Assembly (NCBI RefSeq): GCF_014193675.1
Contig: NZ_BLXZ01000002.1
Coordinates: 496,001-560,000, forward strand
Direction: 5' to 3'
DNA length: 64,000 nt
From: Geomonas limicola
GTDB taxonomy: Bacteria; Desulfobacterota; Desulfuromonadia; Geobacterales; Geobacteraceae
Below are positions 33,826 to 45,273 of this stretch, one piece after another. Under the pieces are notes generated by a model that saw nothing but the letters and a program-made list of their open reading frames with translations, ran no database searches and was not told the origin of the DNA. Numbering within the stretch: the stretch's first letter is position 1; each line of letters begins with the position of its first letter. Made by a program: the position numbers and the translations under genes.

Positions 33826-34383
33826 TCACCGGTGGCAGGTGAAACAGTCGTGGGTCGCCTTGTTCCTCTTGTGGCAGCCGATGCAGAAACCCATCTCGAA
33901 CTTGTGCGCCGTCACCACCCGGTCCATCAGTTCTACGTCCCCGTGGCAGATGCTGCAGTCGATGCCGCGCCGGATGTGCATCGAGTGGTTGAAGTAGACG
34001 AACTCCGGGACCCAGTTGACCCGCTGCCAGACCACGGGCCGATTTTCCCGGTAGAGCTGGCGCAGCTTTTCGATGTAGGGAAAGGTCCTGATGATGCGCT
34101 GGTGACACAAAAGACAGGTCTCAAGCGGCGGAATCCCGGCCCGCGAGGAGCGCGCCACCTCGGTGTGGCACATGAGGCAGCTGATCCTTTTGGTGTGCGC
34201 GTGGACCCGGTGGCTGAACGGGATCGGTTGGCGCGGCCCGAGCCCCGCCGGGTAGGGGAGGTTGAAAAGCACCAGAACCGCCACCAGGGAGAGCAGAGCC
34301 ACGCCGAGCGCCGCCAGGGTGGGCCAGAGGGGGCCGCGCTCCTTCCCTTTGTCCTCCGCACCTGCCTCGTGGCGCGCTTTCAT
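33826..34383 (-). CDS. actA: pentahaem cytochrome c, ActA of alternative complex III
   Basis: A 185-residue protein with one N-terminal transmembrane anchor (about residues 20-41) and five CxxCH haem sites at Cys69, Cys90, Cys143, Cys167 and Cys180. The last site ends at the C-terminus (CFTCHR). The count and anchor match ActA, the multihaem subunit that takes electrons from ActB and passes them on. In this operon it comes after ActB, ActC-D and ActF rather than first. It overlaps the actF stop by 4 bases (ATGA). Histidines outside the motifs (His58, His132, His136, His160) could be sixth ligands. Confidence 0.85.
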   Translation of the reverse strand: MKARHEAGAEDKGKERGPLWPTLAALGVALLSLVAVLVLFNLPYPAGLGPRQPIPFSHRVHAHTKRISCLMCHTEVARSSRAGIPPLETCLLCHQRIIRTFPYIEKLRQLYRENRPVVWQRVNWVPEFVYFNHSMHIRRGIDCSICHGDVELMDRVVTAHKFEMGFCIGCHKRNKATHDCFTCHR

Positions 34384-35453
34384 GGTGCCTCTCCCGTCTG
34401 CTGCCCGGTCCTGCGGCGGTACTGCTGCATGCCGAGCCCGAGCATCCCCAGGAAACCGGCAGCGAGCGAAAGTTCGCTGATGCCGAGCCTCAGGCCGGCG
34501 TCGAAGGTCGGCGCCACGAGCCACCAGCGCTCGATCCACATCCCGATCAGCACCGCCAGGGAAATCCAGCCCAAGGCTGCGCGGCTCCGCTTGGCAGAGA
34601 TCGTCAAGAGCAGCACCAGCGGCCCGAAGTAGACCAGCCCGACGAGGAAAAAGCTCACCCCCTGCCAGGGGCGGTAGTTCATGCGCGGCACCAGGAAGCG
34701 GACCTCGTGCGGCAGGTTCTCGTACCAGTAGGGGAGCAGGTGCGCGAACATGAGGTAGGTAGTCATCATGCTGAAGGCGATGATCAGCTTCCCCAGGTCC
34801 TGCAGCTGGTCCGGCGTCGCCTGGGGTTCCCGGGTGGCCAGCAAGGCCCAGCCGGTGATGGCAATGTAGAGCCCGGACATGAAGAAATAGCCGCCGGCCA
34901 GGTTACTGACCCAGTGCGGGTCGAGCGCCATGACCAGGTCAAAGCCGATCAGGGAGAAGACCAGGCAGTAGACGAGCAGCAGCACGGGAGCGAGCACGCG
35001 GCCCGCGGGGGTGCCGCGCTGGCGCAGGTACCAGAAGGCCAAGAGCCAGAAAAGGAACGTCGCCGCCAGGTCTCGGCCGAAGAGCAGGTTGTTGTCGAGC
35101 CAGGCTCCCTGGTGCAGCCGCACACCGTACCACGGTGCCCAGTCCGCGCTACCGACCCAGAGCAGCACCAGGGCTGCCAGGGAGGGGAGTGCGAAGCCGA
35201 TCGCGGCAAAGGCGCAGCGCTCGAGCGTCAGGTGCCAGGTGCCGTTGCAGGACCTGACCAGCGCCGGCCAGACCACCAGGCCGCCGGAGAGCGAGCTGAA
35301 GAAGAGGAAGTTGACCAAAAGGGAGCGCCAGGCCCGGCCATGGTCGCCGGCCTGCAGCACCACGAGCCAGGCGAGCGACCCCCCTACCGCGAGCAGCAGC
35401 CAGACCAGGGTCCACCCTGAAAACCGTGCGCTTCCCGCGTTACTGGTGGACAT
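34380..35453 (-). CDS. actF: ActF membrane subunit of alternative complex III
   Basis: A 357-residue membrane protein with about ten helices. Family stretches include NFLFFSSLSGGLVVWPALV, DLAATFLFWLLAFWYLRQR and SMMTTYLMFAHLLPYWYENL, then PRMNYRPWQGVSFFL and IGMWIERWWLVAPTF; these match ActF, a NrfD-like subunit without haem. It sits in the inner membrane next to ActC and is thought to take part in quinol oxidation or proton movement. It overlaps the actC-D gene by 14 bases and actA by 4. Confidence 0.85.
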   Translation of the reverse strand: MSTSNAGSARFSGWTLVWLLLAVGGSLAWLVVLQAGDHGRAWRSLLVNFLFFSSLSGGLVVWPALVRSCNGTWHLTLERCAFAAIGFALPSLAALVLLWVGSADWAPWYGVRLHQGAWLDNNLLFGRDLAATFLFWLLAFWYLRQRGTPAGRVLAPVLLLVYCLVFSLIGFDLVMALDPHWVSNLAGGYFFMSGLYIAITGWALLATREPQATPDQLQDLGKLIIAFSMMTTYLMFAHLLPYWYENLPHEVRFLVPRMNYRPWQGVSFFLVGLVYFGPLVLLLTISAKRSRAALGWISLAVLIGMWIERWWLVAPTFDAGLRLGISELSLAAGFLGMLGLGMQQYRRRTGQQTGEAP

Positions 35454-37314
35454 GGATCTCCTCCGCGTCGGTCGGCTGCAAAAGTTCCCTGAGCCGGCTC
35501 ACCTGCCCCGGCTCGCACCCCACCAGGAGCCCGAACTTGTCCCGGCTGAACCGGGGGTCGTAGTAGGGGAGCGTCGTGCGGCGGTACAGGCGTGCCAGGA
35601 CGACGAGCCCGAAGAGGTTTGCCAGGCTGCCGAGCAGGATGGTCCCCTCGAAGGCGATCACGCAAAACGGGATGAACGAGATGGGCGGTTTCCCCCCCAC
35701 GATGAGGTTATTGACGTTGGCGGTCCCTGCGGCGAGCCAGAATCCGCCGAGGAGGCCGGAGACCGCCCCGATGAGCGTGATCAGGCGCACCGGGCTCTTG
35801 GGTTGCTTGAGCACCGCGGGAAGTTTCTCCAGCTTCACCGGCGAGAAGGTCTCCATCTGCTGAAAACCGGCATCGCAGGCAACCTTGGCCGCTTCCACCA
35901 GTCGCCCCGCATTGGCGAAGACGGCGAGGACGGCCGGTTTGTCGGGATCCACGCTCACTTTCACCCGGGTGGCGCAGCAGCCGGTGGAGGTGATCTCCTC
36001 GTCGGCGACCTTCTCCTTCAACTCGCTCAAGGGGACCGTCGGAAGACCCTTGGTGAAACAGAAAAAGAAGAAGAAAAAGAACCCGAAGGAGCCCAGGGTG
36101 ATGCTCGCCTCGACCCAGGTGGGCCAGTAACTTCCCCAATTATGCGGCAGGAAGTCGTGGGCGAGCGAGGTGAAGATGAGCATCAGGCGCTCGCTCCACA
36201 TCCCGACGTTCACCAGAATGGAGATGATGAAGAGCGACACGATGGTGCGGCGCATCTTGGGGATGACGAAGAGCGCGGGAACCAGGACGTTGCAGACCAC
36301 GCAGAGCCAGTAGAGCCAGGCGGCGGGTCCGCCGATGCGCCACTTGAAGAACTGCCATTCGAAGATGTCGCCCGAGTACCAGGAGATGAACGCCTCGACT
36401 CCGTAGGAGTAGCCGACGATCGTGCCGGTGAGGATGAGGGTCTTCGCCAGCATCTCGAAGTGGTACATCTTGATGAGCCGCTCCAGGTTCAGGAACTTGC
36501 GCATCGGGATGAGCAGCGTGAGCACCATGGCGAGCCCGGAGTGGATGGCGCCGGCCACGAAGTAGGGGGGGAAGATGGCGCTGTGCCAGCCGGGCAAGAG
36601 GCTCATGGCGAAGTCCCAGGAAACTACCGAGTGTACCGAGACCACGAGCGGGGTGGCGAGCGCGGCGAAGAAGAGATAGGAGCGTCCGTAGTGGTGCCAC
36701 TGGCTGCCGGCCCCGGACCAGCCGAGGGAGAGCGCGCGATAGATCCGGGTCTTGACGTGTTCCGGTCCCAGTTCAGATTCGTAGCGGTCGCGGGCCGCCG
36801 CCAGGTCCGGGATCATCCCGACGCTCCAGAAGATGAGGCTTACCGTGAAGTAGGTGCCGACGGCGCAGACGTCCCAGACCAGGGGGCTCACGAAGTTGGG
36901 CCAGATCTCGCGCTGCGAAGGGTAGGGGATGATGTAGTAGAAGACCCAGAGTCGACCCAGGTGGATGAGCGGAAAGAGACCTGCGGTCATGACGGCGAAG
37001 ATGGTCATGGCCTCAGCCGAGCGGGAGACCGCATCGCGCCAGTTGGCACGCAAAAGGTAAAGGATTGCCGAGATGAGGGTTCCCGAGTGGGCGATACCGA
37101 CCCAGAAGACGAAGTTGGTGATGTAGACTGCCCAGCCGACCGGGCGGTTCAGGCCGGTGACCCCCATGCCGAGCTGGGTCTGGTAGGTCCAGCAGAGGGC
37201 GGCCCAGCCGATCAGGGCGCCTAAAAAGGCGAGCACGAAGTAGAAGGAGGCACGGGGCCTCCCCATCGCGTTGAGGACGTCGTCGTTGATGGCACGGTAA
37301 CTGAGGTCGGACAC
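35440..37314 (-). CDS. actC: ActC-ActD fusion: NrfD-like quinol-oxidising subunit plus DUF3341 domain
   Basis: A 624-residue protein. Residues 1-430 are a ten-helix NrfD/PsrC-like ActC, with VGIAHSGTLISAILYLLRA, IPYPSQREIWPNFVSPLVWD, AIHSGLAMVLTLLIPMRKF and YSGDIFEWQFFKW. Residues about 438-610 match DUF3341 (ActD): VLAVFANAGRLVEAAKVACD, two hairpin helices (LITLIGAVSGLLGGFWLA and FEGTILLGSLANLFGLVVL) and the PYYDPRFSRDKFG tail. In most ACIII clusters actC and actD are separate. ActC is the quinol site and passes electrons to ActB. It starts at ATG 37314, with GGGGGAGC ahead, and follows 163 bases after actB. Confidence 0.88.
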   Translation of the reverse strand: MSDLSYRAINDDVLNAMGRPRASFYFVLAFLGALIGWAALCWTYQTQLGMGVTGLNRPVGWAVYITNFVFWVGIAHSGTLISAILYLLRANWRDAVSRSAEAMTIFAVMTAGLFPLIHLGRLWVFYYIIPYPSQREIWPNFVSPLVWDVCAVGTYFTVSLIFWSVGMIPDLAAARDRYESELGPEHVKTRIYRALSLGWSGAGSQWHHYGRSYLFFAALATPLVVSVHSVVSWDFAMSLLPGWHSAIFPPYFVAGAIHSGLAMVLTLLIPMRKFLNLERLIKMYHFEMLAKTLILTGTIVGYSYGVEAFISWYSGDIFEWQFFKWRIGGPAAWLYWLCVVCNVLVPALFVIPKMRRTIVSLFIISILVNVGMWSERLMLIFTSLAHDFLPHNWGSYWPTWVEASITLGSFGFFFFFFFCFTKGLPTVPLSELKEKVADEEITSTGCCATRVKVSVDPDKPAVLAVFANAGRLVEAAKVACDAGFQQMETFSPVKLEKLPAVLKQPKSPVRLITLIGAVSGLLGGFWLAAGTANVNNLIVGGKPPISFIPFCVIAFEGTILLGSLANLFGLVVLARLYRRTTLPYYDPRFSRDKFGLLVGCEPGQVSRLRELLQPTDAEEIHVHQ

Positions 37315-37477
37315 CGCTCCCCCTTGAGAAAACTACAATCTCCTTTAGCTACCCTGCTCGCAGAGCGAGCGAAATCATGCAAGTTGTTGCTCTTTTGTTC
37401 ATATCCCCTGAGGGGGAGGTTCATCCGACAATTTCGGGGGATCCCCTCCCCAAAAAAATCAGCGTTGCCGGCTCGCG

Positions 37478-40384
<2,907 letters not shown>

Positions 40385-40447
40385 TGAGTTCCTCGACGAA
40401 CTGAGCTGCGTAAATGACTGCAAGGATCATGAGAAAAGACCAATCTT

Positions 40448-40475
40448 GTTTTACCAAGAGGCACCTCATTGTCAA
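40448..40475 (-). promoter_or_regulatory. sigma-70 promoter of the ACIII-oxidase operon
   Basis: On the minus strand TTGACA (40475-40470), a 16-base spacer and TAAAAC (40453-40448), about 64 bases before the actB start. Confidence 0.65.
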
Positions 40476-40505
40476 GGAGCGGGGTATGTTATGTCTCTCG
40501 AGCGG

Positions 40506-40533
40506 TTGACAACGCTGTGCCGTGGCCTAGACT
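40506..40533 (+). promoter_or_regulatory. possible promoter of ppk2
   Basis: TTGACA (40506-40511), 16 bases, TAGACT (40528-40533). It would leave a leader of about 205 bases, so a closer promoter may exist. Confidence 0.5.
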
Positions 40534-40745
40534 ACCAAGTAGATCCTCTGTAACTATTCGAAGATCTTGAATAAATAAGATGTTGCTTTGGCCGTGTCCA
40601 CCGAGATGCCGCTTTAATTGATACGACCTTTTTTACAACAGCGGTTGAGGTATCCCAGAGCACAGCGTGAGAATCCAATGAAGCGTGGAAGGGTAGGGGA
40701 CCGCTTGCTGAGAGCACGGTTTGCCAGGCGCAGAGGAGGGGAGTG

Positions 40746-41624
40746 ATGAAGCTCGATGTGGATCAGTTCAGGGTTCGCGAAGGCGATCAGGTGACGCTGA
40801 AAAAACAGCCGACCAGGATCAAGCCGGTCTACGATTCGAAGCCGCACTACCAGGAGCTCCTTGAGGAGCACATCCTCAAGATGAGCAAGCTGCAGGGGCT
40901 GCTCTACGCCCACAACCGCTACGCCCTGCTCCTGATCTTCCAGGCGATGGACGCCGCCGGCAAGGACAGCGCCATAAAGCACGTGATGTCCGGGATCAAC
41001 CCCCAGGGGTGCGAGGTGTACAGTTTCAAGCACCCCAGCACCGAGGAACTGGATCACGATTTTCTCTGGCGGACCACGCGCCAGCTGCCGCAGCGCGGGC
41101 GGATCGGCATCTTCAACCGCTCCTATTACGAAGAGGTGCTTATCGTCCGGGTACATCCGGAGATCCTCGCGGCAGAGAACCTTCCCGAAGAGGTGGAGGA
41201 CGGCAAGAACATCTGGAACTATCGTTACCGGTCCATCAACGACTTCGAGCAGCACCTGTACCGAAACGGCACCAGGATCATCAAGTTCTTCCTGCACGTG
41301 TCGAAGGAGGAACAGCGCAAACGCTTCCTGGAGCGCATCGACAACCCGGAAAAGAACTGGAAGTTCGGCGAGGACGACATGAAGGAGCGGGCGCTGTGGA
41401 AGGAGTACCAGGCCGCCTACGAGAAGTGCCTGAATGCGACCAGCAGCAAACATGCCCCCTGGTACGTGGTGCCGGCCGACGACAAGAAGAACGCCCGCCT
41501 GATCATCTCGCAGGTCATCGTGGAGACGCTCAAGGGGCTGGACATGAAGTATCCCGAGGTCCCCGGGGAACAACGTAAAAAACTGCAGGAGATCCGGCAG
41601 AAGTTGGAGCAGGAAAAGGACTGA
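40746..41624 (+). CDS. ppk2: polyphosphate kinase 2 family protein
   Basis: A 292-residue PPK2-family enzyme that transfers phosphate between polyphosphate and nucleotides. Walker A is MDAAGKDS (residues 68-75), the lid region [17 protein letters not shown] begins near residue 122, and the basic [22 protein letters not shown] segment lies near 175-195. A Walker B-like loop is present in GRIGIFNRS. The length fits class I or III single-domain PPK2. It starts at ATG 40746, with AGGAGGGGA ahead; a GTG three bases earlier is less likely. It can use stored polyphosphate to rebuild NDP/NTP in stress. Confidence 0.9.
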   Translation: MKLDVDQFRVREGDQVTLKKQPTRIKPVYDSKPHYQELLEEHILKMSKLQGLLYAHNRYALLLIFQAMDAAGKDSAIKHVMSGINPQGCEVYSFKHPSTEELDHDFLWRTTRQLPQRGRIGIFNRSYYEEVLIVRVHPEILAAENLPEEVEDGKNIWNYRYRSINDFEQHLYRNGTRIIKFFLHVSKEEQRKRFLERIDNPEKNWKFGEDDMKERALWKEYQAAYEKCLNATSSKHAPWYVVPADDKKNARLIISQVIVETLKGLDMKYPEVPGEQRKKLQEIRQKLEQEKD

Positions 41625-41636
41625 GCTGATACGAAA

Positions 41637-41662
41637 AAAAGCGGCCTAACGTGGCCGCTTTT
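41637..41662. terminator. bidirectional terminator between ppk2 and the DUF1328 gene
   Basis: A 10-bp stem (41637-41646 with 41653-41662), including A and T flanks, and a 6-base loop; it separates converging genes. Confidence 0.88.
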
Positions 41663-41714
41663 CAGTTTTCACTCTATTCAGGTGGCCCTCCGGGGCATTC
41701 AACACCTCACATGG

Positions 41715-41891
41715 CTATCGGGTGATGTTGCGACCGATCGACAGCCCGACGATCAGCATGATCACGGCACAGGCAAGGAACAGGTAAAAGAGGATTTTGG
41801 CAATGCCCGCCGCCGCGGAAGCAACACCGGCAAAACCGAAAACTGCCGCAACGACTGAGACGATGAAGAATATCAGAGCCCATCTTAACAT
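41715..41891 (-). CDS. DUF1328 (YtjA-type) small membrane protein
   Basis: A 58-residue protein with two transmembrane helices (about residues 3-24 and 30-52), starting MLRWALIFFIVSVVAAVFGF. The first helix, AGVASAAAGIAKILFYLF and the end are the DUF1328 pattern, linked in other bacteria to stress response. The start ATG follows AGGAGGTGG; an ATG 9 bases earlier is less likely. It lies near other stress-type small proteins. Confidence 0.85.
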   Translation of the reverse strand: MLRWALIFFIVSVVAAVFGFAGVASAAAGIAKILFYLFLACAVIMLIVGLSIGRNITR

Positions 41892-41978
41892 CACGACCAC
41901 CTCCTACTCATTGCCGGAGAGACGCCGGCTCAGCAGCCGGTTTTAGCGGTAAGGCTGTCACTTCGACAGAGTCGCCCC

Positions 41979-42140
41979 TTAGGAACTCTTTTCTTTCAGT
42001 TCCATGGGCTGTTTGCAGCAGGTCGCATCGATTTCGCAGGCCTCGCTGCAGGTTTCCGACACACACTCCTTGGTCACTGTCAGTTCAACCTTGCAATCCT
42101 TGGTACCGCACACCAGGACGTCACCCTCATGAACTTTCAT
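41979..42140 (-). CDS. 53-residue cysteine-rich protein, desulforedoxin-like spacing
   Basis: A short gene read from ATG at 42140 behind GCGGAGGTGC. The product has seven cysteines, at residues 11, 16, 26, 31, 35, 42 and 43. The order (a Cys pair near the N-terminus and the CC followed by QPMEL) resembles the FeS4 site of desulforedoxin and the desulfoferrodoxin N-domain (C-x2-C...CC-G-x-P-M), but Cys11 and Cys16 are four residues apart rather than two, and extra cysteines fill the middle. It probably binds iron or zinc; no known family is certain. Confidence 0.65.
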   Translation of the reverse strand: MKVHEGDVLVCGTKDCKVELTVTKECVSETCSEACEIDATCCKQPMELKEKSS

Positions 42141-42262
42141 ATCGAGCACCTCCGCTGCAAAATTAACTTACTGTAATAATTCGAGTATACCCTGTTACTT
42201 CGCTTTGAAGCAATAACCGGTGCCCGTGCGAGCTTTGCAGGCGGGCCAAAGCGGCCAGCCGG

Positions 42263-44839
42263 CTAGCGGTACGGTTTCAAGAGGTTGTCCAGGCAACGTT
42301 CCAGATCGATCCCCGGCCCCAGGACCTGCCGGAACAGATCGCCCCGCTCCGCAAGCCGCGCGGGAACAGTTTTAATCGTGAAACTGCCCGGGTTGAGGCC
42401 GATGCGCACCTCGTCCCAGGTCAGGGGTGTCGATACGGTAGCCCCCGGTCGGGGACGTACGCTGTAGGGTGCGGCCAAGGTCTGCCCTCCACGGTTTTGC
42501 AGATAATCCAGGTAGACCCGCTGTTGCCTCTTGCGCGGGTCACGCACCAGGCTGGTAAAGTCGGGAACCAGCTGGTGCGCAAGGGTCGCCACGACCTGGG
42601 CGAATTTGACGGCGGCGTCGTAATCGTAGCGGGCCCCCAGTGGGATGTAGATGTGGATGCCGGTGGCTCCGGAGGTCTTGGGATATCCCGGCGCTCCGGC
42701 CCGCTCCAGTACCTGGTGCACCGCCTGTGCGGCTTCTACGACGCGGTCGAAGGAGATGTCCTCCGGGTCGAGATCGATGACGAAGTAGTCGGGAGAGTCA
42801 AGCCTGTCGAGACGCGATAGCCAGGGATTGATCTCGATGCAGCCGAGGTTCGCCAGGTAGACCAGGGTGGCTTCCTCCTGACAGATGAAGTACTTGATAG
42901 TTTTCTGGTTCGACTCCGAAAAGATCTCCCTGGTCGGCATCCACTCCGGCGGAAGTTCACCCGCCTCCTTCTGAAAGAACCCCTTCTCGGCGATGCCGTT
43001 GGGAGTCCGGTACAGCGATTCCGGTCGATCCTTAAGGTACGGGAGCATCACCGGCGCCACCTGCCGGTAGTAGTCGATCAGGTCCCCCTTGGTGTACCCC
43101 TCGTCAGGCCAGAATATCTTGTCGAGGTTACTGAGCTTGAGCCGGCGCCCGCCGATGATCACCTCCAGGTTCTTGCCAGTTCCTGCAAGGCGTGGGGGCA
43201 TGGCCGCGGCCTGGGGATCGGCCGGCCCAGCCGCCTCGGGGGGCGCTGCTGCAGAAACCTCCGTGTTCTCCGCCTCCGCTTCCGCCAGCTGGGTCGGTAT
43301 CGGGAGCTCGCGCAGCACACTTTCCGGATCCTTGTCCTCCCTCAGCCCCAGGAAGATGGGGTGGCGCATCACTCCCTCGTCGGTCCACTCTGAGAAGGTC
43401 ACCTCGCAGACCAGCCGGGGCGTTACCCAGGTGATCGGCATTTCCGCTTTCACCTTCCCGGCAAAGGGCGATTCCGGCTGCACCAGCTCTGAGAGCTTTG
43501 CGTGGATTTCCCGGAGCATCCGCTCGTCGAACCCGCCGCCGCTGAAGCCGATGTGCACGAGCTCGCCCCCCTGGAAGGCACCGAGCACCAGCGAGCCAAA
43601 GTAACCCCTGCCGCCGCGGGGCTGGGTGAACCCGCAGATGATGGCCTCCTGCTCGTGACGGATCTTGATCTTGAGCCAGTCACGGCTCCGTCTGCCACTC
43701 TGGTAGCTGCTGTCGGCGCGCTTGGCGACGATCCCCTCCAGGTTGTTCTGGCGGGCCAGCTCGAAGAAGTCCTTTCCGGTTTCTGAAATGTGGTCGCTGA
43801 AACGTAACTCAGGCAGGTCGGGGAGCAGGGCGCGCAGCTGTTCTTTGCGGGCCAGCAGGGGAAGCCCCCGCAGGTCGTGGCCGTCCCGATACAACAGGTC
43901 GAAGACGAAGTAGCAGAGCGGGCCCTGGCCGGTCCTCAGGTGGTTTTGAAGCAGCTGGAAGGAGGACCTCCCCTGCTCGTCCAGCGCCACGACCTCGCCG
44001 TCGAGCACCAGGTTCCCCGGCAGGCTCTCCAGCGCACGAACAATGGCGGTGAAGTTGCGGTTGAAGGAGAGGTTGTTGCGGGAATAGAGTTCGACGCGGC
44101 CGCTTTCGATCTGGGCGATGGCGCGATAGCCGTCCTGCTTGATCTCGAAGATCCAGCCAGGGTTGTCGAACGCTTCGTCGACCAGGGTGGCCAGCATCGG
44201 CTTGACGTCACGCGGCAGCGGATCCGAAGGAGGTTCAGGGAGAGTAGCCGAAGCGATCAGTACCTCGGCCTTCCCGGCATCGTCCAGGCGCAGGTCGCTC
44301 AGCACCGAGCGGTCGTCGAGGGTGACCTCCTCGGTCGTGGCCCAGGTATCCTTCTTCTTGATGAGCAGCCAGGTGTTCTCCTGCTCCGAGTGCATCTTGA
44401 CCAGCGCAAACTCGCCATTCAGCTTGCGGCCGTGCAGCACGAACTTGAGATCACCCTTGGCAAGCCCTGCCCGCAGGACCCGTTCGCTCTCTTTCAGGTC
44501 GTTTACCCCGGGGGCCGCGTAGGTTCCCTCGTCCCAGACGATGACCTCGCCGGCGCCGTAGTTCCCCTTGGGAATGGTTCCTTCAAAACTGCGGTAATCG
44601 AAGGGGTGATCCTCGACCATCATGGCGAGGCGTTTCAGGGAGGGATCCAGCGAGGGGCCTTTGGGAACGGCCCAGCTTTTCAAGACGCCATCTAATTCCA
44701 GGCGAAGGTCGTAGTGCAGGTGCGAGGCGGCGTGCTTCTGGACGACGAACCTTAATCCTTGACCGGCATTGGGGAGTGAGGCGGCCGGTTCCGGGGTGCT
44801 GCTGAAGTCACGTTTTTTCTGATATTCCTCCAGCCCCAT
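42263..44839 (-). CDS. ligD: DNA ligase D (phosphoesterase-ligase-polymerase)
   Basis: An 858-residue non-homologous end-joining enzyme. Residues about 1-170 are the 3'-phosphoesterase (HLHYDLRLELDG, DHPFDYRSFEGTIPKGNYGA), about 200-520 the ATP-dependent ligase with the lysine motif EIKQDGYRAI near residue 231, and about 560-858 the primase-like polymerase with FVIDLDPED near 686. The domain order PE-Lig-Pol matches Pseudomonas-type LigD. I chose the ATG at 44839 because AGGAG lies in the correct place; an ATG 21 bases earlier would include it in the coding region. The partner Ku is encoded at 60928-61707. Confidence 0.95.
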   Translation of the reverse strand: MGLEEYQKKRDFSSTPEPAASLPNAGQGLRFVVQKHAASHLHYDLRLELDGVLKSWAVPKGPSLDPSLKRLAMMVEDHPFDYRSFEGTIPKGNYGAGEVIVWDEGTYAAPGVNDLKESERVLRAGLAKGDLKFVLHGRKLNGEFALVKMHSEQENTWLLIKKKDTWATTEEVTLDDRSVLSDLRLDDAGKAEVLIASATLPEPPSDPLPRDVKPMLATLVDEAFDNPGWIFEIKQDGYRAIAQIESGRVELYSRNNLSFNRNFTAIVRALESLPGNLVLDGEVVALDEQGRSSFQLLQNHLRTGQGPLCYFVFDLLYRDGHDLRGLPLLARKEQLRALLPDLPELRFSDHISETGKDFFELARQNNLEGIVAKRADSSYQSGRRSRDWLKIKIRHEQEAIICGFTQPRGGRGYFGSLVLGAFQGGELVHIGFSGGGFDERMLREIHAKLSELVQPESPFAGKVKAEMPITWVTPRLVCEVTFSEWTDEGVMRHPIFLGLREDKDPESVLRELPIPTQLAEAEAENTEVSAAAPPEAAGPADPQAAAMPPRLAGTGKNLEVIIGGRRLKLSNLDKIFWPDEGYTKGDLIDYYRQVAPVMLPYLKDRPESLYRTPNGIAEKGFFQKEAGELPPEWMPTREIFSESNQKTIKYFICQEEATLVYLANLGCIEINPWLSRLDRLDSPDYFVIDLDPEDISFDRVVEAAQAVHQVLERAGAPGYPKTSGATGIHIYIPLGARYDYDAAVKFAQVVATLAHQLVPDFTSLVRDPRKRQQRVYLDYLQNRGGQTLAAPYSVRPRPGATVSTPLTWDEVRIGLNPGSFTIKTVPARLAERGDLFRQVLGPGIDLERCLDNLLKPYR

Positions 44840-44963
44840 GGTGTGTGCTCCTGTGGCCAACCGCCCGGGGAGGATCCGACAAACGGCTGGGGCACTAAGG
44901 GCATTGTAGCATGACCATGGTTCCCGAAGACAAGACTCTGAAGAGGACGCCAGGTTGGTGCTT

Positions 44964-44991
44964 TGTTGACAACGCCGCGTGCTATCCTATG
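44964..44991 (+). promoter_or_regulatory. strong sigma-70 promoter of the SAP-like gene
   Basis: TTGACA (44964-44969), a 16-base spacer and TATGAT (44986-44991), 76 bases ahead of the start. It faces away from ligD. Confidence 0.75.
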
Positions 44992-45066
44992 ATTGTTAGC
45001 CGTTAACAAAGTCTTGCACAGCCAACATTGCCACGGTCGGCGTACTACCAAAAAAGGAGACCTGCT

Positions 45067-45246
45067 GTGAAAGTTCAAGAGATCAAGGAAATAGCTCAGA
45101 GGATGGGAATCACGGTACGCAAAGCCACCAAGACGGAGCTGGTTCGAACCATCCAGGCTCAGGAAGGAAACAGCCAGTGCTTCGATACCGGAATCGCCCG
45201 TGACTGCGGGCAGGAAAACTGCCTGTGGAGAGGGGACTGCAAGTAA
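45067..45246 (+). CDS. small SAP-domain-like Cys-rich protein
   Basis: A 59-residue protein beginning at GTG behind AAAAGGAGA. Residues 1-32 (VQEIKEIAQRMGITVRKATK and TELVRTIQ) match the SAP helix-loop-helix DNA-binding pattern; residues 37-59 (CFDTG, CGQENCLWRGDCK) add four cysteines. It is divergent from ligD and has its own strong promoter. A DNA-binding role is plausible; whether it helps end joining is unknown. Confidence 0.72.
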   Translation: MKVQEIKEIAQRMGITVRKATKTELVRTIQAQEGNSQCFDTGIARDCGQENCLWRGDCK

Positions 45247-45273
45247 CGCTACAGGCTTTCTTCGGCGCCGGGA

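Larger units (their letters stand above)
40385..40745. other. divergent promoter region between actB and ppk2
   Basis: A 361-base intergenic region with one promoter facing each way (given separately). Between 40540 and 40740 I see no further feature apart from an AT-rich patch (about 40556-40625). Confidence 0.6.

Noticed and set aside
35011..37224. Long open frame of over 700 codons on the plus strand opposite actC-D
   Set aside because: Rich in Arg, Gly, Glu and Pro with no domain; it is the high-GC antisense shadow of the real gene on the minus strand.
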